DNA of 49,005 nucleotides from an uncultured Lachnospiraceae bacterium (GTDB taxonomy: Bacteria > Bacillota > Clostridia > Lachnospirales > Lachnospiraceae). The stretch lies in assembly GCA_947626965.1 (NCBI GenBank), contig CANQUH010000009.1, positions 1 through 49,005 on the forward strand. Direction: 5' to 3'. The stretch's first letter is position 1, and each line of letters opens with the position of its first letter. The position numbers were made by a program, and so were the translations under genes. The notes below the pieces were generated by a model. It had not been told where the DNA came from. It saw only the letters and a list, made by a program, of their open reading frames with translations, and did no database searches. Below, in pieces: positions 1 through 8,812 of the stretch.

Positions 1-1
1 G

Positions 2-61
2 TTTGTCATCATGCAGAAATTCTACGTGGAAGGAATCACCGGCGGAGCAGTCAAAGGCTGA
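2..61 (+). CDS. C-terminal end of a carbohydrate ABC transporter permease (partial)
   Basis: Frame 2 reads 19 codons from the window edge to a TGA stop, ending in QKFYVEGITGGAVKG. This is the typical C-terminus of MalG/CUT1-family sugar permeases (family knowledge: QKYFVxGxxxGAVKG), the inner-membrane subunit of a binding-protein-dependent sugar importer. The rest of the gene lies outside the window. Its position just before a GH53 galactanase suggests uptake of galacto-oligosaccharides, which is inference. It is very short, so the call rests on one recognisable tail motif. Confidence 0.8.
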   Translation, partial: FVIMQKFYVEGITGGAVKG

Positions 62-210
62 TGTGCGCTCCGTGAGAATATGCAGGGGTTCGGAGCTGAC
101 CAAAGAAGAAATGAGAGAGTTCTGCCTGTTGGGAAATGTCTTCTGAGGCAGCTTCGGATCCCATACTGAGACTCGTACGCGGGTCTTGAACAGGAAAGAG
201 GATATCAGAC

Positions 211-2049
211 ATGGAACAGTTTATTCTGAATATAGTACACCGCCCGGAAATGGTGCCCGAGTACGCGGAGAAGGTGACTGGGCACGGCCAGGCGGAGGAT
301 ATCGGACGTAAGGCTCTGCTGAGGGAGAGCCTTGATATTTTTAAAACGCAGCAGGAAATAGCTCATAAGAACGGTCTGAAAACGACGATTCAAATGACAT
401 ACGCGAGTCTTTTCAATGATGAAGCGGTTGCGATCGCAAAAGCGTATCATGAGGAATTCGGGGATGAGATTGCGCTCTCCCTGCTTGGTCTGCCATGCAA
501 AGAATTCCGCGAAAAATATAAGACGAAGGATTTCTGCATCTGGATGTTCTCGATGGAGGACAAAAAGGCTATTGTGCAGGATGTTTTTGAGAAGTTCTAT
601 CAGCGGTTTGGATTTTATCCGGAATCAACCGGTTCTTATTATATGGACGCGGAGCTGACAAATTATATTAAAGAAAGATATCCGTCTGTGAAATGCGCCG
701 TAGCGACATGCTGGGAGGAAGGGCCGAAAGCCTACCACACCTGCAACAACAGCTGGTACACGTTTCTGGACGGCGGTCCATGGGCTCCGTGGATTCCTTC
801 GAAAGCGAACACGCATGCTCCGGCTGCGGATGAGTCGGAGGACTCGGGGATCGTTGCGATCCCGCATCTGAGCCGTGATCTGATCGCGTGTTACGACGGA
901 AACGGCTCTAATTTTGGCACGCATCCGCAGAATGTCCTGAGAGGCATGATCTACGATTCAGAAACGTGGGAATATCCATATCTTTACAACCTGATCGATC
1001 AGTACCGTCATCAGGCGGAATTTAACAACGGCTATGCCTATAACATGATGTTTGTAGGGCCTGGCTGGATGAATAAGATGGGCCGCTGGGAGGCGCCGTA
1101 TGAGCTGCTGAAGAAATCCTATGAGGACGGCTGCGCTTACTATGGAAAGCTGAAAAGAGAAGGCAGGCTGACCGACATGACAATGAGCGAGTTCGCGGAT
1201 TTTTATCGCGGGAAGAAATCCTACACGGAACCGGAGTGCGCGCTGTGGAGAGATATTCTCTACGGAAGCAAAAAGCAGCTCTTCTGGTACTGCGATCCGT
1301 ATATGCGCGTCTGCGTCAACATGGACCAGGGCGGCGCGATCGTGGATCTGCGCCCGTATGTGGCAAAGCTGGAGCGGCCGGTCGGCATAGGCACGCCGCA
1401 TGTGCAGGACGCGAGTTATCCGTTTCTGATCCAGGAGAAATACCGCGCCGGTTATTTTACACATTACGCAGGCGAGGGAACGATCCGCAGCGCGAAACTC
1501 TGTCACGGCGGGGAAGAAGTTGATCTGTGCCTCTGCAGGACGAAAGCGCATTTCTCACAGAAAGGCCGCGACCGTATCCTGACGCTCGATCCGGTGGAGA
1601 TTGTGTTTGAAGATTTGAAGATTACGCTCCAGACAGTGCATACCTTTACGGAAGGATCCTCCGAAATTCGGACGGAGCGCCGTATCCTGAGCATGAGTGA
1701 TCCGGACGCGGATGTGACGATCAATGAGTACATGGTCGGATGCTACGGCACGACAGAATATCCGGAGGACATGACTTCCCTGACGCTCTCGGCAGTAAAG
1801 GGAGAGGAGAAAACGGAGCTTTCCTACGAATACAAATGCCGGGAAGCGTCCGTTTTGGATGCCGATTGTGTGAGCTGCACGCTTCCTCCGATCCATACCC
1901 GGGTGTCCATGACCTGCGAGGGGCGGGAGAAAACGGGATATTTCAGGGAAGGTTATGTGTTCAGCCCGATGTTTACGCTGGGGTATACCGGCAAACTGTG
2001 CGATAAGGAGGTCTTTGCGACATGTCTCAGTCTCGAAAAGGCAGATTAA
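211..2049 (+). CDS. Uncharacterised 612-residue protein, possibly DUF3863-like
   Basis: Complete ORF without signal peptide or membrane segment, so probably cytoplasmic. The start ATG follows an AAGAGGA purine stretch about 9 bases upstream. The first ~340 residues have the feel of a NodB/GH57-like barrel (ESTGSYYMDAELTNYIKE, PSKANTHAPAAD). The last ~250 residues look like a beta-rich domain. The middle segment recalls DUF3863-type proteins of gut bacteria, but I cannot confirm that. It sits between a sugar permease tail and a GH53 enzyme, so a role in glycan degradation is likely. The catalytic residues are not identified. The end overlaps the next gene by 28 bases, which suggests translational coupling. 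Confidence 0.75.
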   Translation: MEQFILNIVHRPEMVPEYAEKVTGHGQAEDIGRKALLRESLDIFKTQQEIAHKNGLKTTIQMTYASLFNDEAVAIAKAYHEEFGDEIALSLLGLPCKEFREKYKTKDFCIWMFSMEDKKAIVQDVFEKFYQRFGFYPESTGSYYMDAELTNYIKERYPSVKCAVATCWEEGPKAYHTCNNSWYTFLDGGPWAPWIPSKANTHAPAADESEDSGIVAIPHLSRDLIACYDGNGSNFGTHPQNVLRGMIYDSETWEYPYLYNLIDQYRHQAEFNNGYAYNMMFVGPGWMNKMGRWEAPYELLKKSYEDGCAYYGKLKREGRLTDMTMSEFADFYRGKKSYTEPECALWRDILYGSKKQLFWYCDPYMRVCVNMDQGGAIVDLRPYVAKLERPVGIGTPHVQDASYPFLIQEKYRAGYFTHYAGEGTIRSAKLCHGGEEVDLCLCRTKAHFSQKGRDRILTLDPVEIVFEDLKITLQTVHTFTEGSSEIRTERRILSMSDPDADVTINEYMVGCYGTTEYPEDMTSLTLSAVKGEEKTELSYEYKCREASVLDADCVSCTLPPIHTRVSMTCEGREKTGYFREGYVFSPMFTLGYTGKLCDKEVFATCLSLEKAD

Positions 2050-2246
2050 ATTACCGGTGTCCATCGTGCTTTATGCGCGATCTGGATCTGGACATGTTTT
2101 ACGATGCTGAAAAAGGCGAGTACTACTGCATCCGTTGCCAGTATACCGGCACGGAGCAGGATGTTCTGGAGAAAAATCAGATGGCGCGGTTCCGGTACAG
2201 GGACATGATGAAAAGATTTACGGATTTTGAAGATTTCAGTCAGTGA
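2022..2246 (+). CDS. Small zinc-ribbon protein
   Basis: Encodes 74 residues. A CPSC pair near residues 14-17 and a CIRC pair near 36-39 form a four-cysteine zinc ribbon, followed by a charged helical tail. It begins inside the end of the preceding gene (28-base overlap, different frame), with AAGGAGG at about 2005-2012 as a good ribosome binding site. Function unknown; such proteins bind nucleic acid or act as small adaptors. The overlap indicates one transcript with the 612-residue protein. Confidence 0.65.
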   Translation: MSQSRKGRLNYRCPSCFMRDLDLDMFYDAEKGEYYCIRCQYTGTEQDVLEKNQMARFRYRDMMKRFTDFEDFSQ

Positions 2247-2318
2247 CCGGCGCGAACTTTTGAAGACCAGGAAACAAACGACAGCGCTGCCTGAATGCGG
2301 ACAGAACAGGAGATTGTG

Positions 2319-3545
2319 ATGATTAAAGGAATGGATCTCTCCACACTCGCGGAGGTGGAGCGCTGCGGCGGCCGGTTTTACGACAAAGGCCGTCCCGGCG
2401 ATGCGATGGATATTTTGATAAAGTACGGAATGAACATGGTACGCCTCCGGCTGTGGAATGACCCGTTTGATGAAGCGGGACATTCCTACGGGGCAGGCGG
2501 CAATGACATTGAGACAGTGCTTGCTCTGGCAAGGCGGGCGAAGGAAAAAGGCTGTTCCTGGCTGCTCGACTTTCATTACAGTGATTTCTGGGCCGATCCG
2601 GGTAAGCAGACCACGCCGAAAGCCTGGAGGAAACTGGACGCCGAAGGCTTGGAGCATGCGGTTTATGAGTACACAGCCTCCGTGCTGCAGCGATGCAGGG
2701 AAGAGGATCTGCTTCCGGCGATTGCGGCTATCGGAAATGAACTTACCAACGGACTGCTCTGGCCGTACGGCAAAGTTCCGGAGTACGGAAATATTGCCCG
2801 TTTTGTCAGCGCCGGGATACGGGCGGTCGGAGATATAAATGCAGCCATCTGTCGGGAAAGACCGGGTGTCCGGAGCCTGACAGAAATGACTGACGCAGAC
2901 CGGCGCCGGGAATCAGCCAAAGTCCCGGAAGAAGCGGCGGAAGTACGGAATCAGGAGCTTCCCGCGGTCCGCACGATGATCCATCTCGATAACGGCGGGA
3001 ATCGTGAACTGTACCGCGGCTGGTTTTCCAGGTATTTTGAGAACGGCGGTCTGGATTTTGACTATATCGGCCTCTCCTATTATCCGTTCTGGCACGGGAC
3101 GCCGGACATGCTCCGCGCAAATCTGGAAGAACTTGCGGAACGCTTTGGGAAGAAGATGTTTGTAGCAGAAGTCTCAATGGGATATACGCTGCAGGATTAC
3201 CAGTCATATGAAAAGCTGGACGACAAACAGAGAAACGGCATGGCCGCAACTCCGGAGCTTTCAGCAAGAGTCGGGTATCCGATGACGCCGTTTGGGCAGG
3301 CCAGATTCATGAAAGATATCATGGAGATCATACGGGATGTGCCGGATGGACTGGGCGCCGGTTTTTGCTACTGGGAACCGGCGTGGATTCCCGTTCCTGG
3401 CAGCGAGTGGGCGACGGAACAGGGGCGCGCGTATGTCGGAGAGACAAACCGCGCCGGAGGAAACGAATGGGCGAACCAGGCCTTGTTTGATTACGATGGA
3501 AATGTGCTTCCGGCGCTTGAAGTGATTCGGGATTTTGAGGGATGA
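2319..3545 (+). CDS. Arabinogalactan endo-beta-1,4-galactanase (GH53)
   Basis: Glycoside hydrolase family 53, cleaving internal beta-1,4-galactosyl bonds of type I galactans. The 408-residue (beta/alpha)8 barrel starts MIKGMDLSTL. The acid/base glutamate lies in AIGNELTNG (E141) and the nucleophile in VAEVSMGYT (E284). The ATG at 2319 is chosen because AGGAG (2308-2312) is 6 bases upstream; an in-frame ATG at 2295 has no such site. There is no signal peptide, so the enzyme is probably intracellular and acts on imported oligosaccharides. This fits the adjacent sugar permease. An extra stretch near residues 180-215, rich in Arg and Glu, interrupts the barrel relative to what I expect for the family. 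Confidence 0.93.
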   Translation: MIKGMDLSTLAEVERCGGRFYDKGRPGDAMDILIKYGMNMVRLRLWNDPFDEAGHSYGAGGNDIETVLALARRAKEKGCSWLLDFHYSDFWADPGKQTTPKAWRKLDAEGLEHAVYEYTASVLQRCREEDLLPAIAAIGNELTNGLLWPYGKVPEYGNIARFVSAGIRAVGDINAAICRERPGVRSLTEMTDADRRRESAKVPEEAAEVRNQELPAVRTMIHLDNGGNRELYRGWFSRYFENGGLDFDYIGLSYYPFWHGTPDMLRANLEELAERFGKKMFVAEVSMGYTLQDYQSYEKLDDKQRNGMAATPELSARVGYPMTPFGQARFMKDIMEIIRDVPDGLGAGFCYWEPAWIPVPGSEWATEQGRAYVGETNRAGGNEWANQALFDYDGNVLPALEVIRDFEG

Positions 3546-3625
3546 AAGAAGACAGTATTACTGTACCCGGATCATGAAAGATGCGGGAGACAGGCAGGGA
3601 TACCGGAGATACAGGAGGAGCGGTT

Positions 3626-4414
3626 ATGGTACAAACGGGACGACGAAACATACACTGGAATCTGCCGGCCATATCAGCGGACGGACTCAAAAATTTTGCA
3701 TGCGTTGTGATGCTGATTCAGACGATCGGTATTGCGGTGATCGAGCATGGTGTTATTCATCTGGAAAATTATACGCAGCAGGAGCTGTCGCTTGCGCTGG
3801 CTGAAGATGCCGATCTGATGGTGATGGCGGGCGTCGGCTCCGTCATGCAGCTGATCGGGGGAATGGCGCTTCCGCTGTTTGCCTTTCTTCTTGTGGAAGG
3901 GTTCCGTCATACTTCTAGTTACAGAAAGTACCTGCTTTCGCTGCTGTTCTTTGCTGTGATCAGCGAAGTACCCTATGATATGGCAATGAGCCGGAGCTGC
4001 CTGGATTTTTCCAGCCAGAACGCAATGTTTGCGCTGGTGATCTGTCTGCTGCTGGTTTATTTCCTGCATATGGTGGAGGGGATGAAAGGAGTTCCGGGTA
4101 TTCTGGTCCGGTTTGTACTCGTGTTTGGCGCCGTCGTCTGGGCTGCCCTGTTCCGGGCACAGTACGGACTCTGTCTGGTGCTTCTTGCGGCGGTTTTTGA
4201 GATATTTCATGACAGATCCGTGCCTAAGATGCTGCTTGGAATTCTCATCAGCCTGATGTATGTCACAGGGCCGCTGGCGTTCTATGGAATCTGGTGTTAC
4301 AGTGGGGAGCGGAAAAATAAAATTCCCAAATACGTGTATTATGCATTTTATCCGCTGCATCTGCTGGTGCTGGCGCTGATCGTAAAAATATTCTGTGTTT
4401 TCAATGGAGCATAA
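3626..4414 (+). CDS. TraX family membrane protein
   Basis: A 262-residue, highly hydrophobic protein with about seven or eight membrane segments and the C-terminal YYAFYPLHLLVLALI motif typical of the TraX family (PF05857). TraX itself acetylates F-pilin; chromosomal clostridial homologues are presumed membrane acyltransferases of unknown substrate. The ATG at 3626 is preceded by AGGAGG (3613-3618), so it is preferred over the in-frame ATG at 3581. It lies 80 bases after the GH53 gene and may be the last gene of that operon. Confidence 0.82.
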   Translation: MVQTGRRNIHWNLPAISADGLKNFACVVMLIQTIGIAVIEHGVIHLENYTQQELSLALAEDADLMVMAGVGSVMQLIGGMALPLFAFLLVEGFRHTSSYRKYLLSLLFFAVISEVPYDMAMSRSCLDFSSQNAMFALVICLLLVYFLHMVEGMKGVPGILVRFVLVFGAVVWAALFRAQYGLCLVLLAAVFEIFHDRSVPKMLLGILISLMYVTGPLAFYGIWCYSGERKNKIPKYVYYAFYPLHLLVLALIVKIFCVFNGA

Positions 4415-4420
4415 AAACAG

Positions 4421-4449
4421 TTGACAAACGACGGTTTCATTTATATACT
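4421..4449 (+). promoter_or_regulatory. Promoter of the tyrS T-box transcript
   Basis: TTGACA (4421-4426), a 17-base spacer and TATACT (4444-4449) form a near-consensus vegetative promoter directly before the T-box leader. Confidence 0.88.
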
Positions 4450-4455
4450 GGGAAA

Positions 4456-4870
4456 AAGCGACGAAGGGAACAAGTAGGAATCAGTGAAAGGCACAGAGAG
4501 CAGCCGGGCGGTGAGAGGCGCGCATGGAAACTGGTTTTGAATACATCCCGGAGCTCCGCACAGAACGGAACATACAGTACAGAGAACTGCATCTGAACGG
4601 ATTTTTCAGAGTAAGGTTCAAAGCGGCGACCGCAGAAAGCGGGTGTTCCAAGTAGGCTGCGGCGGTGTGATGACCGTTACCGACATCGGAGTATAGACAT
4701 TACAGTTCACATTTTGCGGAAGTTCTTATGACAGGAGACGCTGACCGCAGAAGGAGTGGGTAACTGTGAATGTACTCACTGAGGCAGGCAGTGTGAGCTG
4801 TCTGCGAAATAAGGTGGTAACACGGGATATGACTCTCGTCCTTATAGTAATGTAAGGCGGGAGTTTTTTA
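4456..4870 (+). ncRNA. T-box leader (tyrosine-specific) of tyrS
   Basis: The leader ends in the T-box core AAGGTGGTAACACGG (4811-4825). The TGGT within it pairs with the ACCA end of uncharged tRNA-Tyr. A GAATACA specifier-loop candidate places a UAC tyrosine codon at 4542-4544. The downstream gene is tyrS, so amino-acid identity, specifier and acceptor complement agree. Uncharged tRNA-Tyr should stabilise the antiterminator and allow readthrough into tyrS. Stem I was read by eye and not folded. Confidence 0.92.
4832..4870 (+). terminator. T-box regulated intrinsic terminator
   Basis: ACTCTCGTCCTTA pairs with TAAGGCGGGAGT across a short AT-rich loop and is followed by six Ts. It competes with the T-box antiterminator. 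Confidence 0.88.
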
Positions 4871-4896
4871 TATGCGCAGGCCCGCACATGGAAATA
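4871..4896 (+). repeat. Family 1 hairpin repeat, single terminal unit
   Basis: TATGCGCAGGCCCGCACATGG followed by AAAT begins at the last T of the T-box terminator tract. It matches the terminal partial units at 27959 and 22275. Only the left half of the hairpin is present here. It lies in the 5' untranslated region of tyrS. Confidence 0.75.
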
Positions 4897-4943
4897 AGAA
4901 GAAATCTCCCGCAGTTAAAAGAATAAGAGAGGAGAATGTGAAA

Positions 4944-6167
4944 ATGCAGATTTATGATGAACTGGTGGCAAGAGGACTGATTGCCCAGGTGACGGATGAA
5001 AAAGAAATCCGTGATCTCGTAAATAATGGAAAGGCAACGTTTTATATTGGATTTGACCCGACGGCGGACAGTCTGCATGTCGGACATTTCATGGCGCTCT
5101 GTCTGATGAAGAGACTGCAGATGGCAGGCAACAAGCCGATCGCTCTGATTGGAGGCGGCACAGCGATGATCGGAGATCCGTCCGGCCGCACGGATATGCG
5201 CCAGATGATGACGAAGGAAACGATTCAGCACAATGGAGAATGCTTTAAGAAGCAGATGAGCCGTTTCATTGACTTTTCAGACGGAAAAGCCCTGATGGTA
5301 AACAACGCGGAATGGCTTCTGGATCTGAATTATGTGGATCTTCTGCGCGAAGTGGGCGCACATTTTTCAGTCAACCGCATGCTGACGGCGGAATGTTACA
5401 AACAGAGGATGGAGCGCGGGCTGAGTTTCCTTGAGTTTAACTACATGATCATGCAGAGCTATGACTTCTACGCACTGTTCCAGAAGTACGGCTGCAACAT
5501 GCAGTTTGGAGGAGACGACCAGTGGAGCAACATGCTCGGCGGCACAGAACTGATCCGCCGCAAGCTCGGAAAGGACGCGTACGCGATGACGATCACGCTT
5601 CTGCTCAACTCGGAGGGAAAGAAGATGGGCAAGACGCAAAGCGGCGCCGTATGGCTTGACCCGAACAAGACATCTCCGTTCGATTTCTATCAGTACTGGA
5701 GAAATGTGGCCGATGCGGACGTGCTGAAATGTCTGCGGATGCTGACATTCTTGCCGCTTGAGCAGATCAGCGAGATGGAAAAGTGGGAAGGCAGCCAGCT
5801 CAACAAAGCGAAAGAGATCCTGGCATACGAGCTGACCGAGCTGGTACACGGCGAGGAAGAAGCGAAGAAGGCGCAGGATGCGGCGCACGCGCTGTTTTCA
5901 AGCGGAAACGCGGCGAATATGCCTCAGTCAGTTATTTCTGACGGAGATTTTGAGAATGGAAACATTGATATCATCTCACTGCTTCTGAAGTCCGGGCTCG
6001 TGCCGTCCCGCTCTGAAGGACGCCGTGCTGTGGAGCAGGGCGGTGTGAGCATCGACGGAGAGAAAGTCACAGACGCGAAGGCCCTGATCGCCAGGGAGAA
6101 GCTTGAAGGCGAGGGAATTGTTCTGAAACGCGGAAAGAAAAATTTCCGGAAGGTGACAGTCGGCTGA
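4944..6167 (+). CDS. tyrS: Tyrosyl-tRNA synthetase
   Basis: Charges tRNA-Tyr with tyrosine in the cytoplasm. The 407-residue class I synthetase has the HIGH-type motif HVGH at residues 45-48 and KMGKT (KMSKS-type) at 227-231. A C-terminal S4 RNA-binding domain reads [18 protein letters not shown]. The ATG at 4944 is chosen because AGAGGAG lies 9 bases upstream and the family normally starts here. An in-frame ATG at 4872 would add 24 residues encoded by the repeat element and has no ribosome binding site. Expression is controlled by the tyrosine T-box leader directly upstream. Confidence 0.97.
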   Translation: MQIYDELVARGLIAQVTDEKEIRDLVNNGKATFYIGFDPTADSLHVGHFMALCLMKRLQMAGNKPIALIGGGTAMIGDPSGRTDMRQMMTKETIQHNGECFKKQMSRFIDFSDGKALMVNNAEWLLDLNYVDLLREVGAHFSVNRMLTAECYKQRMERGLSFLEFNYMIMQSYDFYALFQKYGCNMQFGGDDQWSNMLGGTELIRRKLGKDAYAMTITLLLNSEGKKMGKTQSGAVWLDPNKTSPFDFYQYWRNVADADVLKCLRMLTFLPLEQISEMEKWEGSQLNKAKEILAYELTELVHGEEEAKKAQDAAHALFSSGNAANMPQSVISDGDFENGNIDIISLLLKSGLVPSRSEGRRAVEQGGVSIDGEKVTDAKALIAREKLEGEGIVLKRGKKNFRKVTVG

Positions 6168-6238
6168 GAGAAGAAGACAGAGCTTAGAATTGTCTGGACC
6201 GCATATAATTTAGATAAGAAATTTTTGCGGGTGATATT

Positions 6239-7099
6239 TTGCGGGATCAGGCAGATGGAAAGGAAAACAGAAATAAAAACAAAAACGGGAGAACGGAGAA
6301 AGACAGGGAGAGCGGAAATAAAAACAGCGGAAAATTTCCTGTTTCCTTTATAGAGACCGGGAAGGATGTTGTAAAATCGGTGGTATTCTGGTGTGCCGCT
6401 GTGTCGATTGCGGCCTCGGCCTGTCATATTGCAGGGGATGTGACCGCCTCTTTTGTGAAAAGCAGGGAAGCAGGGGAGGCGGAAGCTGTCCTGTCAGAAG
6501 GCGGAACCGCAGAAAAGGCGGATTTTGTTCCGGCGGAACCACTGAAAAAGACCGTCGCTCTGACGTTTGACGACGGCCCGCATCCCACCTACACAAAAAA
6601 GCTCCTGGATGGTCTGCTGGAGCGCGGTGTGAAAGCCACGTTTTTTGTGATAGGAGAAAATATTCCAGGGAATGAGGATCTGATCGCGCGGATGGAGGAG
6701 GAAGGCCATCTGATCGGAAATCACACATATGATCATGTGAAAATATGTGATATGAAAAAGGAGGATGCCTGCTATCAGGTGGAGCAGACAAGCGCCCTGG
6801 TGCGGGAGATTACCGGGCATGATACGGAATTTGTGAGACCTCCGTTCGGCGCGTGGAATCCGGATCTGGAATGCAGCTTTGTGATGATCCCTGTTTTGTG
6901 GGATGTTGACCCGCTTGACTGGACGACTTCAAATACGTCTCTGGTTGTGCAGAGAGTTGTTGAGGATGCGGACGATCAGGATATCATACTTCTGCATGAT
7001 TTTTATGAGTCGTCCGTGGACGCGGCATTGCAGATCATAGACATACTGAAAGAAGAAGGATTTGAATTTGTGACGGTGGATAAACTGATTCTGCCGTGA
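6239..7099 (+). CDS. Membrane-anchored polysaccharide deacetylase (NodB domain)
   Basis: Metal-dependent carbohydrate esterase family 4 protein, probably a peptidoglycan N-acetylglucosamine deacetylase. A basic N-terminal tail of ~43 residues is followed by one membrane segment (~residues 46-68) and an extracellular NodB domain. The catalytic motifs are all present: TFDDG (D111/D112), HTYDH (H162 and H166 as metal ligands), RPPFG, DVDPLDW and LLHD. The only start covering the membrane anchor is TTG at 6239, with GCGGGTGA just upstream, so the exact start is uncertain. Copies of its 3' end are tandemly repeated downstream at 7129-7240. Confidence 0.88.
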   Translation: MRDQADGKENRNKNKNGRTEKDRESGNKNSGKFPVSFIETGKDVVKSVVFWCAAVSIAASACHIAGDVTASFVKSREAGEAEAVLSEGGTAEKADFVPAEPLKKTVALTFDDGPHPTYTKKLLDGLLERGVKATFFVIGENIPGNEDLIARMEEEGHLIGNHTYDHVKICDMKKEDACYQVEQTSALVREITGHDTEFVRPPFGAWNPDLECSFVMIPVLWDVDPLDWTTSNTSLVVQRVVEDADDQDIILLHDFYESSVDAALQIIDILKEEGFEFVTVDKLILP

Positions 7100-7240
7100 G
7101 AATCTGGTTTCTGAGTGGGAGAGAAATAAGAAGAAAGAGGATCTGGGTTCGTGACGGCGGATAAGCTGATTCTGCCGTGAGGGGCTGATTCCTGTGCAGG
7201 GAACAGAAAAGAAATTTGTTTGTGACGATGAAGAGATGAA
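7048..7240 (+). repeat. Decayed 81-bp tandem duplication of the deacetylase 3' end
   Basis: The segment coding for EEGFEFVTVDKLILP plus stop (7048-7128) recurs 81 bases later (7129-7209) as a diverged copy still reading FVTADKLILP plus stop. A weaker third match covers about 7210-7240. Confidence 0.75.
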
Positions 7241-7322
7241 TTTTGCCAAAAGGTTCAGTCCCTGCGCAGGAAGAGAACTGCGCGGAAAACCGGGTGTGCA
7301 GATTAATGGAAAAAGGTGGATT

Positions 7323-8639
7323 ATGGATTTATTTGAATACGCAAGAAGCAGGACCATGAAAAGTGAAGCGCCGCTGGCCTCCCGGATCCGTCCCCGGACG
7401 CTGGATGAAGTTGTGGGACAGCAGCACATTGTCGGAAAAGATAAGATGCTGTACCGCGCGATTCGTGCTGATAAGCTGAGTTCGCTGATTTTTTACGGGC
7501 CGCCGGGAACCGGAAAGACGACGCTGGCGAAGGTGATCGCGAACACGACAAGCGCTGAATTCCGGCAGATCAACGCGACTGTGGCTGGAAAAAAAGATAT
7601 GGAAGAAATTGTCCGCGAAGCGAAGGACAATCTCGGCATGTATGGGAAGAAGACGATCCTGTTTGTGGATGAGATCCATCGTTTTAATAAAGGGCAGCAG
7701 GATTATCTGCTTCCGTTTGTGGAGGACGGGACGCTGATTCTGATCGGCGCAACGACGGAAAATCCGTATTTCGAGGTAAACGGCGCTCTGCTCTCCCGGT
7801 CAATCATTTTTGAACTGAAGCCGCTGGAAAAGAAGGATATTCTGACCCTGATTTACCGGGCGGTCAGCGATGAGGAACGGGGGATGGGAGCCTACAACGC
7901 GGCGATCGACGAGGACGCGGCGGATTTTCTCGCGGATATCGCGGAAGGAGACGCGCGCGCCGCGCTGAACGCGGTGGAGCTGGGCGTCCTTACAACATCT
8001 CCGGGAGCGGACGGAGTGATCCGGATTACGCTTGAGGTGGCCTCGGAATGTATCCAGAAGCGTGTGGTGCGCTATGACAAAGAGGGGGACAACCATTACG
8101 ATACGATCTCTGCATTTATCAAAAGCATGCGGGGGTCTGATCCGGATGCTGCGGTATATTATCTGGCGAGGATGCTGTATGCCGGTGAGAGTGTGACCTT
8201 TATCGCGCGCAGGATCATGATCTGTGCGTCTGAGGACGTTGGGAACGCGGATCCTCAGGCGCTGCAGGTGGCAGTAGCAGCTTCGCTTGCCGTGGAGCGG
8301 GTCGGTATGCCGGAAGCGCAGCTGATCCTTGCGCAGGCGGCCCTGTATGTGGCGACGGCTCCGAAAAGCAATTCCGGAACCAACGCGATCTATGACGCGA
8401 TGGAGGCAGTCAGGAAGAAACCAGGAGCAGTTCCGCCGCATCTGCAGGATTCTCATTACAAAGGTTCCGCGAAGCTTGGGCGGGGAATCGGATATGAGTA
8501 CGCGCATGATTTTCCGAAGCATTTTTCACATCAGCAGTATCTGCCGGATGAGTGGAAGGACGCAAAGTTCTACATTCCGTCGGAGAATGGATATGAGCAG
8601 CAGATCCGCCGCTATCTGGACTGGCTGCATGAAACGTAA
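7323..8639 (+). CDS. rarA: Replication-associated recombination protein A (AAA+ ATPase)
   Basis: RarA/MgsA family clamp-loader-like AAA+ ATPase that acts at stalled replication forks. The 438 residues include Walker A GPPGTGKTT (59-67), Walker B LFVDEIHRF, sensor 1 ATTENP, and the family C-terminal tetramerisation region (PPHLQDSHYKGSAKLGRG). The ATG at 7323 has AAAGGTGG immediately upstream and gives the usual N-terminus MDLFEYAR. An in-frame start at 7194 would add 43 residues of duplicated, non-conserved sequence and was rejected. Confidence 0.95.
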   Translation: MDLFEYARSRTMKSEAPLASRIRPRTLDEVVGQQHIVGKDKMLYRAIRADKLSSLIFYGPPGTGKTTLAKVIANTTSAEFRQINATVAGKKDMEEIVREAKDNLGMYGKKTILFVDEIHRFNKGQQDYLLPFVEDGTLILIGATTENPYFEVNGALLSRSIIFELKPLEKKDILTLIYRAVSDEERGMGAYNAAIDEDAADFLADIAEGDARAALNAVELGVLTTSPGADGVIRITLEVASECIQKRVVRYDKEGDNHYDTISAFIKSMRGSDPDAAVYYLARMLYAGESVTFIARRIMICASEDVGNADPQALQVAVAASLAVERVGMPEAQLILAQAALYVATAPKSNSGTNAIYDAMEAVRKKPGAVPPHLQDSHYKGSAKLGRGIGYEYAHDFPKHFSHQQYLPDEWKDAKFYIPSENGYEQQIRRYLDWLHET

Positions 8640-8667
8640 GTGGGGAAGGATACGCAGGCGCCTTCGT

Positions 8668-8700
8668 GAGGTGATTTTCAGGCAGAATGACCGGAAATCC
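8668..8700 (+). repeat. Family 2 palindromic repeat (degenerate copy)
   Basis: GAGGTGATTTTC, a GGCAGAATGACC centre and GGAAATCC align base for base with the better copy at 11203-11236. The stem is imperfect here. It lies 28 bases after the rarA stop. Confidence 0.6.
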
Positions 8701-8812
8701 AGAGAGTGGATCGGTACAGGTGATCCTCAGGGGAACAAATGATAACTTTAAAAAAATTACGAAGAGAAAACAGACGGGATCCACAGTCTTCCCGTTCTGA
8801 GAAGGAGAGAAC

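Noticed and set aside
3-146. Open frame ending ELTKEEMREFCLLGNVF before the first full gene
   Set aside because: It overlaps the permease tail in another frame and has no start with a ribosome binding site; may be chance.
1236-1551. Reverse and alternative-frame ORFs inside the 612-residue gene
   Set aside because: They lack ribosome binding sites and protein-like features and lie entirely within a well-supported gene.
8640-8812. yybP-ykoY manganese riboswitch before mntP
   Set aside because: The expected conserved core was not visible; the gap contains a degenerate family 2 repeat instead.
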